This document shows positions 1-5,665 of a stretch of 9,946 nt of DNA, one piece after another; the first letter of the stretch is position 1, and each line of letters begins with the position of its first letter. The stretch lies in the NCBI GenBank assembly GCA_016287035.1, contig JAEEVI010000007.1, positions 1 to 9,946 on the forward strand, read 5' to 3'. Made by a program: the position numbers and the translations under genes. Under the pieces are notes generated by a model. The model was not told the DNA's origin, searched no databases, and worked only from the letters and a program-made list of their open reading frames with translations. The DNA comes from Bacillota bacterium (GTDB taxonomy: Bacteria; Bacillota; Clostridia; Peptostreptococcales; Anaerovoracaceae).

Positions 1-435
1 CCTGTAATCCAAAGTATTGTACGGCGCCCGTTCCCATTCGCTGAACAGACCGTTCGACAGGACGTTCAGCCTGATCCCCTCCGGCGCGATATCCCGGCAA
101 ATTGCCAAAGCTTCATCGAGAAGCTCCTCCTCCGGCCTGACCGCGCGCAGTCTGATCATCGCTTCGCGCAGGATCGCCAGCCGCTTCCGGTCCTGTACAG
201 CGCATGCCGCCGTGAACTTCCGCCGCAGAGATGGTATCAGTTCGCCGCTCGTCCGCATCGTCCTGCGGACGCACCTGCCGTTCTGTCTGACGACGATATA
301 CACTCTGCTCTTTTTACCGTTCTTTGCGCGCCAGATCCTTTCGTCAGGGATCACCGCAAGCTCCTGTGAGTGACGCTGCAACTTAAACTCCATTTCACAC
401 ACAAGCGCTTCGATCTGATCCTCAAAATACCCCAT
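1..435 (-). CDS. Partial uncharacterised protein, open at left edge (possible N-terminus of a nuclease-like family)
   Basis: The minus-strand frame is open from an ATG at 433-435 to the window edge, giving 145 residues with no stop. The protein begins MGYFEDQIEALVCEME and is rich in Arg, Lys and Glu, with mainly helical character. It has no signal peptide or membrane segment. An AAGGA sits 4 nt upstream of the ATG. An alternative in-frame ATG lies about 63 nt further upstream with a weaker GAGG, and a TAA closes the frame just above that. The layout (a short basic strand region near residues 30-60, a helical middle, and a Trp-containing segment ending EWERAPYNTLDYR) reminds me of the N-terminus of an uncharacterised Clostridia family whose C-terminal half carries an RSKSE-type nuclease-like motif. 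That half would lie outside the window, so the family call is a guess from memory. Ile is almost always ATC, and TCA, TTG and CTT codons occur, unlike the operon to the right. Being a real gene is fairly likely; its function is unknown. Confidence 0.6.
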   Translation of the reverse strand, partial: MGYFEDQIEALVCEMEFKLQRHSQELAVIPDERIWRAKNGKKSRVYIVVRQNGRCVRRTMRTSGELIPSLRRKFTAACAVQDRKRLAILREAMIRLRAVRPEEELLDEALAICRDIAPEGIRLNVLSNGLFSEWERAPYNTLDYR

Positions 436-764
436 TTTGTCCTTCTTTCTCTCAAATTTGTGTGTATTTCCACCATATCGGCGTGACGCCGCACACATTG
501 CCGCCTCGCATTACCTCCGTCCGGACCGCCGGTTTTGTCGACCCTTAAAAAGCTTGAATTTTCAACCCTTTTCGAACCTGCCTTTTTGCGGGCGTCGGCA
601 GGATCAGCCGCGGCAGCGCCCCGTGATCGCGTCGTGTGCGCCGATAGAATAAATGCTGCCAGATACACACAGAATCGTCCAAAATTGTGTGTTTTAGCCC
701 GATATTTGCGCACAGCCGCGCACCTGGCCTCTGCTCGACAGGCAAAGTACCTGCAGCACACTTT

Positions 765-776
765 GTAAAATTTTAC
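765..776. promoter_or_regulatory. Perfect 12-bp palindrome at a predicted transcription start (candidate operator)
   Basis: The sequence GTAAAATTTTAC reads the same on both strands. It lies where transcription from the minus-strand promoter at 783-812 would begin, a typical repressor position. AT-rich palindromes also occur by chance, and no regulator is identified, so the operator role is an inference. Confidence 0.35.
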
Positions 777-782
777 CATATC

Positions 783-812
783 ATTTTAGCCGTTTCTCTT
801 CTCCTCCGTCAA
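783..812 (-). promoter_or_regulatory. Sigma-70/SigA-type promoter reading leftward to the 1-435 gene
   Basis: On the minus strand TTGACG (807-812) is followed after 18 nt by TAAAAT (783-788). Each hexamer matches its consensus at five of six positions. The predicted start is near 776, which gives an untranslated leader of about 340 nt before the ATG at 435. No other gene lies between, so the partial left-edge gene is the likely target, unless the leader itself encodes a small RNA. Confidence 0.5.
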
Positions 813-826
813 GTAAAATCATCCTG

Positions 827-841
827 CCGCAGAGCCTGCGG
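827..841. repeat. Short inverted repeat (6-bp stem)
   Basis: The arms CCGCAG and CTGCGG are separated by a 3-nt loop. No T-run follows on either strand, so this is not a classical terminator. It belongs to the hairpin-rich intergenic block. Confidence 0.4.
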
Positions 842-883
842 ACGAAGAAAAACGTCGAAGGCTGCGATGAAACAGCGCGCCAT

Positions 884-911
884 GCGCCCGTCCGGAAGCC
901 GGAACGGGCGC
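884..911. repeat. Strong GC-rich hairpin next to the tandem duplication
   Basis: GCGCCCGT (884-891) pairs with ACGGGCGC (904-911). Inside it CCGG (892-895) pairs with CCGG (899-902) across an AAG loop, with one bulged A at 903. The result is a stem of about 12 bp. It has no U tract on either side, so it resembles a REP-like palindromic unit more than a terminator. Confidence 0.5.
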
Positions 912-919
912 GCGGCGGT

Positions 920-1008
920 CCACGCAGACGGAACGGAAACGCAGCAGAACGGGGGCGTTGCGCGCCACGCAGACGGAACGGAAACGCAGCAGAACGGGGC
1001 GTTGCGCG
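920..1008. repeat. Two-copy tandem direct repeat of 45 and 44 bp
   Basis: Copy 1 is 920-964 and copy 2 is 965-1008. Both begin CCACGCAGACGGAACGG and end CGTTGCGCG. They are identical except for the length of one G run: five G in copy 1, four in copy 2. The one-base difference shifts the reading frame between copies, which argues against selection on a protein product. The position between an operon terminator and a promoter, beside a strong hairpin, suggests an intergenic repeat element. Confidence 0.85.
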
Positions 1009-1048
1009 CCGCGCGGCAGGAACTGAGGCGCTGCAGCCGGGACATGCA

Positions 1049-1078
1049 AAAACAGGGCCGCGGGCGCGGTCCTGTTTT
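1049..1078 (-). terminator. Intrinsic terminator of the gdpP-to-cofE operon
   Basis: AAAACAGGGCCGC pairs with GCGGTCCTGTTTT, with one G-T wobble and a 4-nt loop. Read on the minus strand the stem ends in a run of five T, about 120 nt downstream of the stop codon of the CofE-like gene. The stem is A-rich on one side and T-rich on the other, so it could also stop plus-strand transcription. Confidence 0.8.
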
Positions 1079-1197
1079 CGTTATTAGTATGCTTGCGCTT
1101 GGCGCGGAGCAAGCAGTTCGCGCCGGGGCGCGGGGCGCAAGGGGTCCGAACGCGAGACGCGGAGACGCTGCGTCAGCGCGGGGCGCCGTCCGGCGGC

Positions 1198-2388
1198 CTA
1201 CTCGGTCGTAAGGTTGTCGAAGTAGCCGGAGATCCAGATGATCGGCGTGCCCTTGTCGCCGCTGCCGGAGGTGAGGTCGCAGAGCGAGCCGATAAGGTCG
1301 GTCAGCCTTCTGGGCGTCGTGCCCTCGGAGACCATCTTGCCGACGAGGTCGGCGTCCTTGCTCTTTATGCGCTCGGCGATAGCGTCCTTGAGGGCGCTTC
1401 CCGTAAGATCCGCGAAATCGTTGTCGGCCAGGTACTTGAGCTTCAGCTCGTTGGGCTGGCCCTCGAGCCCTTCGGTGTAGGCCGGGGAGACTACGGGATC
1501 TGCGAGCTCCCAGATCTTGCCGACGGGATCCTTGAAGGCGCCGTCGCCGTAGATCATGGCCTCGACCTTCTTGCCGGTCGCGACGAACAGCTTCTTGGCG
1601 ATACCCTCGACGACGGGCTGGCCGTCTCTGGGGAACAGCTTCACGCTGTCCTCGGTCGCCTTGTTCGTTCCAAGCAGGCCGTAGTTCTCGTTGTAGCCGC
1701 TGCCGTTCACGGGCGCGGTCAGTATGTCGTCCATCCCGAGCACGATCTCCGCGCCGGCGGCTTTGAGCAGCCTCTTGCTCCTGGCGCGCGTGTGTATGTC
1801 GCAGCAGAGGACGTTCTTCGTATAGCCGAGTATCGCCCTGCAGTCGTTGGCGAAGATTATCTCGCACTCGGCGCCCTGCGCTTCGGCGAGCTCCTTGTAA
1901 TAGGCGATGTAGTCGACGCCGGTGAACCTGTGGACCTTCGTGCCGAAGTGCTTTCTGTACTCGGCCTCGGTGAGGACGTCGCGGTAGGGATCGAGCCCGG
2001 CCGCGTCGACCTCGTCCATGCTCACGAGGTGGTTGCCGACCTCGTCGGACGGATAGCTCAGCATTATCACGAGCTTCTTCGCGCCCATCGCGAAGCCCTT
2101 CAGGCACATCGCGAACCTGTTGCGCGACAGTATCGGGAAGATGATCCCGAACTCGCCGGAGGGGAATTTGGCCTTTATGTCCTCGGCTATCTGCGCGCAG
2201 GTGGCGTAATTGCCCTGGGCGCGGGCTACAACGGATTCCGTGACGGCGACTATATCCCTGTCGCGGATGTCCTTTCCGCCGTTGCTGGCAGCGAGGACGC
2301 TGTCGGTGACGATCTGTACGATGTCGTCCCCTTCGCGGATGATGGGAGCTCTTACGCCCCTCGAAATGACTCCTGTGTACCTTTCCAT
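1198..2388 (-). CDS. CofE-like protein (coenzyme F420-0:gamma-glutamyl ligase superfamily)
   Basis: This 396-residue protein resembles the CofE family (PF01996/COG1478), whose characterised archaeal member adds gamma-linked L-glutamates to F420-0 using GTP. The family signature is near the N-terminus: a Pro-Ile-Ile-Arg-Glu-Gly-Asp-Asp segment at about residues 15-22, then RDRDIVAVTESVVARAQG at 42-59. A GDGAFKDP stretch (281-288) and a C-terminal GSGDKGTPIIWISGYFDN segment could contribute to the active site, but I cannot assign metal ligands with certainty. It is much longer than the roughly 250-residue archaeal CofE. No signal peptide or membrane helix is visible, so it should be cytoplasmic. 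The ATG at 2388 is preferred over 2400 because GGAGGG lies 4 nt before it. It follows the M23 gene after 91 nt and ends in TAG. No other F420 gene is in the window; glutamylation of folate or another cofactor is an alternative. Confidence 0.75.
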   Translation of the reverse strand: MERYTGVISRGVRAPIIREGDDIVQIVTDSVLAASNGGKDIRDRDIVAVTESVVARAQGNYATCAQIAEDIKAKFPSGEFGIIFPILSRNRFAMCLKGFAMGAKKLVIMLSYPSDEVGNHLVSMDEVDAAGLDPYRDVLTEAEYRKHFGTKVHRFTGVDYIAYYKELAEAQGAECEIIFANDCRAILGYTKNVLCCDIHTRARSKRLLKAAGAEIVLGMDDILTAPVNGSGYNENYGLLGTNKATEDSVKLFPRDGQPVVEGIAKKLFVATGKKVEAMIYGDGAFKDPVGKIWELADPVVSPAYTEGLEGQPNELKLKYLADNDFADLTGSALKDAIAERIKSKDADLVGKMVSEGTTPRRLTDLIGSLCDLTSGSGDKGTPIIWISGYFDNLTTE

Positions 2389-2392
2389 ATTA

Positions 2393-2398
2393 CCCTCC
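2393..2398 (-). promoter_or_regulatory. Ribosome binding site that fixes the CofE-like start
   Basis: On the minus strand GGAGGG stands 4 nt before the ATG at 2386-2388. It lies inside the coding frame of the more upstream ATG (2398-2400), which has no Shine-Dalgarno of its own. The downstream ATG is therefore the better start, removing four residues from the longest frame. Confidence 0.7.
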
Positions 2399-2436
2399 AT
2401 GAGTGTGAAATAACTGTCTCTTTAAAAGCCTTCGCG

Positions 2437-2451
2437 GCCGGGCCGCCCGGC
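2437..2451. other. Small GC-rich hairpin between the M23 and CofE-like genes
   Basis: GCCGGG and CCCGGC form a 6-bp stem with a 3-nt loop. On the minus strand a short T4 follows only after about 9 nt, so it is at best a weak or partial terminator. I see no convincing promoter in the 91-nt gap. The hairpin may limit how much of the operon transcript reaches the CofE-like gene, or act as an RNA processing or stabilising element. Confidence 0.35.
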
Positions 2452-2479
2452 TGTATTTAACTTTGATGTCCGCTGTCCG

Positions 2480-4390
2480 CTACAGGTAATCCATCGGATC
2501 GTAGGCCGTTCCGTTGTAATGGACCTCGAAGTGCAGGTGCGGGCCCGTGGAATTTCCGGTGCTTCCGACGAGCGCGATGTTCTGGCCCTGGAAGACGCTG
2601 TCGCCGACGCTCACCAGCAGCTTGCTGCAGTGCGCGTAGTACGTCTCGAACAGACCTCCGTGGTCGATGATCACGATGTAGCCGAAGCTGTTCTTCCAGC
2701 CCGCGTAGGACACCGTCCCGCCGTCGGCCGCGTAGATCTTCGTCCCCGTCGGAGCCGCGAAGTCCGTGCCGTTGTGCATCCTGCCCCAGCGCGGCCCGAA
2801 GTGCGAGGAGATGTACGAATACGCGCGGATCGGATACGCGAACGTGCCGGTCCCGATCTTTTCGGGGATCGGTTTCGTTCCGCGGTAGATGACCTCGTCT
2901 ATCGGATCGCTTATCGTGCTGACAGAGTCTACTTTGCGCGACGTCTCGATGCCGTTCTCGAACATGACCGTCGCAACGATCTGCTGCTGCCCTATGACGC
3001 CCGGAGACTTGACCTCCTCCTCGCCCCTGTAGAGGCTCGCGTTGTCTATGTACTGCGTCGAATACTCGAGGTCTTCGGTATAAGTCTCGACCGCCGAGCT
3101 CGCGTAGTTGAGGATCGGTTCCGTGTAGGTGAGCGTCAGGACCGTGCCGACGCCCGGATCCTCCGGGTCGACGCCGTTGTTGAGGATCGCTATCTGCTCC
3201 GTCGTTATGCCGACGTCTTCGGCGATCGTCTCGAACGTCTCGTTCTCGTGGACGGTGTACGATATCGTCTTGCTCGAGCCCGTGCGCAGGTACGTCGCGG
3301 CGTCATCCTCGTTCCAGATATCGCCGAGCTTCACGTTTACGGGCGCGTACACGACCGACTCCTTGAAGCTGCCCTTCGTGTAGACCCTGCCGCTGGCCGG
3401 CTGGTTGTAAAAGTCCTCGACCTCGTCGACGACGTCCCTTGCGGCGTCCTCGTTCTGCATTATGACGGCCTGCTTGCCGTCGATCATCACGGCGTACGCC
3501 TCGACCTGCAGATCCTTCATGTACGTGAGAGCCGTCAGGACCTCCTCGTCGCTGTCGGCCTTGTAGCCGAGGCCCCTCACCATGCGGAACTGTATGTCGC
3601 GCTCGACGTTCATCGCCACGTTTGCGCCCGACGCCTCCGACAGCTTGTCGCCGAGGACGTCGATCGTCCTGTACACCGTGTCGACGTCTTTCGTCACGCC
3701 CAGGACCTTGCCGTAGTAGCTGTATTCGTAATACGTTATCGACGATATGAATATGAACGCGGCCGTGCTTCCCGCGACGGTTATCGCGAAGAGCCTGAAG
3801 AGGAACCGTTTGTGCTCCTCCAGAAACAGCCGTATGTCCCAGATTATGTCCCAGACGAACAGCACTATGGACCACAGGTAGTAGCCGAGCTTTATGAAGA
3901 ACTCGCCGATCCATATGAGCAGCTCCCACGAGTCGCGGCCGACCTCCGAAAGGAAGTTCCAGACCGTGTCGAAGAGGTCCTCCCAGCCGTCCACCACAGG
4001 GCTGCACGTCTGCCTGAACACCTCCGCGTACGCCGCTCTGCGGCGCTCTCCGGTGTAGTACGGCTTGCCCCTCATCGCGAGGCTCTGTTCGCGCAGGCCC
4101 TTCACGAGCCTTACGAGCCGCCTGAAGAAGCCCTCGCGCCGCACAGGCCTGTCCTCGATGCGGAGCACCGCCTGGCTCGCCGCGTAGAGGAAGTCCTGCA
4201 GGTCCCTTCTGCTGCGGTACTGCGTGACGTCGCCGTCAGCATCGCCCTTCCGCGAGGAACGGCGCTCGCGCCGCTGGCTGTAATAGCTCTCTCGCTCCGA
4301 TTCCCTCTCCCGCTTTATCCGTTCGAGCTCGCTGTCGAGCCCCTGCTCCTTATTAAGTTTTCCCTTGTCTTCGGAAAACGAATCGTCCAT
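2480..4390 (-). CDS. Membrane-anchored M23 peptidoglycan endopeptidase with LysM and G5 domains
   Basis: This 636-residue protein probably cuts peptide cross-links in peptidoglycan outside the membrane. Residues 1-60 are highly charged. Residues about 136-190 are unusually rich in Trp and aromatic residues and hydrophobic, and a clear transmembrane segment follows at about 198-219. A LysM-like unit lies at about 376-423, beginning YTVHENETFETIAEDVGI, and a G5-like domain at about 424-504. The C-terminal M23 domain (about 531-633) keeps all expected zinc and catalytic positions: H539 and D543 in HNGTD, H587 in YAHCS, and H618 and H620 in PHLHFE. The ATG directly follows the TAG of the DnaD-type gene, with GAAGG 4 nt upstream, implying translational coupling. 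The gene ends in TAG. The large cytoplasmic and membrane N-terminus is longer than I expect for LysM-G5-M23 proteins. The peptidase call is firm; the exact cell-cycle role is unknown. Confidence 0.93.
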   Translation of the reverse strand: MDDSFSEDKGKLNKEQGLDSELERIKRERESERESYYSQRRERRSSRKGDADGDVTQYRSRRDLQDFLYAASQAVLRIEDRPVRREGFFRRLVRLVKGLREQSLAMRGKPYYTGERRRAAYAEVFRQTCSPVVDGWEDLFDTVWNFLSEVGRDSWELLIWIGEFFIKLGYYLWSIVLFVWDIIWDIRLFLEEHKRFLFRLFAITVAGSTAAFIFISSITYYEYSYYGKVLGVTKDVDTVYRTIDVLGDKLSEASGANVAMNVERDIQFRMVRGLGYKADSDEEVLTALTYMKDLQVEAYAVMIDGKQAVIMQNEDAARDVVDEVEDFYNQPASGRVYTKGSFKESVVYAPVNVKLGDIWNEDDAATYLRTGSSKTISYTVHENETFETIAEDVGITTEQIAILNNGVDPEDPGVGTVLTLTYTEPILNYASSAVETYTEDLEYSTQYIDNASLYRGEEEVKSPGVIGQQQIVATVMFENGIETSRKVDSVSTISDPIDEVIYRGTKPIPEKIGTGTFAYPIRAYSYISSHFGPRWGRMHNGTDFAAPTGTKIYAADGGTVSYAGWKNSFGYIVIIDHGGLFETYYAHCSKLLVSVGDSVFQGQNIALVGSTGNSTGPHLHFEVHYNGTAYDPMDYL

Positions 4391-5665
4391 CTAACCTTCG
4401 TCTTTGCCCCGCGCGTCTTCCTCGGACAACTGCTTCAGCTTCTCGGCGAAGCAGCTGCATCGCGTGCCGTCCTCGAGAAGCCCCGTGTCCTTGCAGCGCG
4501 CGCAGTTGTACTTTATATCCGTCGCGTCGGCGGGGAGCCCCGCTTCCGCCAGAAGCGCCGCCTTCTCTTCGGCGAGCTTCGCGAAACGACCGCGCTCGCG
4601 CTCGATCTCGCTCCTTCCGGCGGCGCCCTTGAGCATCGCCGCGGAGATCCTGAAGCCGCAGTCGCGCATCTCGTCCATTATATCTTTTATCCTTGGAACC
4701 TTGCTGAAAACGAGCCTCTTCGCCTCTTCGGCCTTCGCCTCGCTCTCCGCTCTCTGCCGCTCGTAGAGCCTTCCGACCCTGGCGAACAGGTCCTCCTTCT
4801 CTCCTCCGCCCGGCGCGGCCTTCGCGGCGGCCTTTTCCTCTGCCTTCGCGCGCAGCACCCTGTCCACGTATCTGATGTTCGGGTTCGATATGCCGCTCGT
4901 CTTGCGGCAGGCCTCGAGCACCTCGTCCAGACCGGCGCGCAGCTCGTCGAACCACGCGTTCATTATCCGCTTCTCCTCGGCCGAGGGATTCCTCGAAAAG
5001 CCGAGCTCGCGGAAGACCGTCCTGTACATGACGTATCGGCTGTCGTTCTCCGACAGATGCTCCTCCACCTGGTCCAGCGTCACGAGCCCCTTGGACTTCC
5101 AGTCCTTGAGGATCGCGCCGACGTATCGGCAGCGGTCGCTCTTCCTCTTTGCCACGCAGTACCTGTAGCAGTACAGTATGACTTCTGCGTCCATGCCGTA
5201 ATCGGAGATCCAGGACGCTATCTCCTCCATCTCCTTCGCGTCGAGCAGCCTGCCCGTCGCCTCCTGGACGCTCTTGTAGAGCGACGCGAGAGCCTCGTCG
5301 TCGAGCCTCGCCGCGGCGCGCGCAGAAGCCTCCTGGCGCGCGTGATCCCTTCCGAACGCCGCGTCGCGCAGATTGACGAACTCTATGCGCTTCTTTCCGG
5401 CGGCCGCGGGATCTGCCGTGAGCTTTATTATACCCTGCTCGAGCCAGTAGTTGAGGCAGTCCTTGAGCTGCTGCCCGCTGAGCCCCAGGCGCCTTGCGAG
5501 GACCTCCTCGTCGGCGGGGACTCCGGACTGGGCGTACATGAGCCCGAGCAGATAGACCTTTATGCAGTTTTCGGGAGCGTCTTCCATGTACTCGCCGATA
5601 AACAGGTTCTCAACCCGTGTATCGTACAGATAGTAGTTCGATACGCTTTGCTTCTTGAATTCCAT
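4391..5665 (-). CDS. DnaD-type primosome protein with a DnaC-loader-like zinc domain at its C-terminus
   Basis: This 424-residue protein is probably a replication-initiation factor working with the adjacent DnaB helicase. The N-terminus (about 10-100) looks like the winged-helix domain of DnaD/DnaB2 proteins. Two DnaD_C-type (PF07261) helical units follow. The first is at about 127-203 and carries the YVGAILKDW signature; the second, more divergent one is at about 211-278, around NPNIRYVDRVL. After an Ala/Lys-rich linker, residues about 294-415 resemble the N-terminal part of Clostridia DnaC-type helicase loaders: a charged helical stretch, LLAEAGLPADATDIKYNC, and four cysteines C388, C391, C403 and C405 in a CARCKDTG...CSC zinc-binding arrangement. 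The AAA+ ATPase that normally follows this module is absent; the protein ends about 19 residues later and the next gene is the M23 peptidase. The start overlaps the dnaB stop by 1 nt (TGATG), so it is translationally coupled. The DnaD identity is strong; the DnaC-like reading rests on motif memory. Confidence 0.85.
   Translation of the reverse strand: MEFKKQSVSNYYLYDTRVENLFIGEYMEDAPENCIKVYLLGLMYAQSGVPADEEVLARRLGLSGQQLKDCLNYWLEQGIIKLTADPAAAGKKRIEFVNLRDAAFGRDHARQEASARAAARLDDEALASLYKSVQEATGRLLDAKEMEEIASWISDYGMDAEVILYCYRYCVAKRKSDRCRYVGAILKDWKSKGLVTLDQVEEHLSENDSRYVMYRTVFRELGFSRNPSAEEKRIMNAWFDELRAGLDEVLEACRKTSGISNPNIRYVDRVLRAKAEEKAAAKAAPGGGEKEDLFARVGRLYERQRAESEAKAEEAKRLVFSKVPRIKDIMDEMRDCGFRISAAMLKGAAGRSEIERERGRFAKLAEEKAALLAEAGLPADATDIKYNCARCKDTGLLEDGTRCSCFAEKLKQLSEEDARGKDEG

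Larger units (their letters stand above)
436..1197. other. Gene-free intergenic region (about 760 bp) between two minus-strand units
   Basis: I see no convincing protein gene here. Open frames exist on both strands, but they have low-complexity Arg/Ala-rich translations and lack good ribosome binding sites, and those on the minus strand overlap the flanking genes out of frame. The right part (about 820-1197) is very GC-rich and holds hairpins, a tandem duplication and the operon terminator. The left part (about 436-800) is AT-richer and holds a predicted promoter, palindromes and a roughly 340-nt leader. I recognise no known riboswitch, tRNA or structural RNA. Confidence 0.6.

Noticed and set aside
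460..520. A possible 19-codon leader peptide after a GGAGG on the minus strand
   Set aside because: The GGAGG is only 2 nt from its ATG and the peptide shows no attenuator-type codon run, so chance is the simpler explanation.
351..779. A minus-strand 142-codon frame starting close to the predicted transcription start
   Set aside because: It overlaps the better supported gene at 1-435 in another frame, is Arg-rich without domain features and lacks a spaced Shine-Dalgarno.
920..1008. CRISPR array
   Set aside because: There are only two directly abutting copies with no unique spacers between them; this is a tandem duplication.
809..2107. A 432-codon minus-strand frame running through the tandem repeat and into the CofE-like gene
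   Set aside because: Most of it is an out-of-frame reading of the CofE-like gene, with Arg-rich translation. The repeated FCCVSVPSAW segment only reflects the 45-bp DNA duplication.
1093..2460. A 455-codon plus-strand frame over the CofE-like gene
   Set aside because: It is codon-aligned antisense to a gene with clear family motifs and arises from the same codon avoidance; it has no ribosome binding site or recognisable product.
2389..2479. A separate promoter for the CofE-like gene
   Set aside because: AT-rich hexamers are present, but no -35/-10 pair with acceptable spacing could be found.
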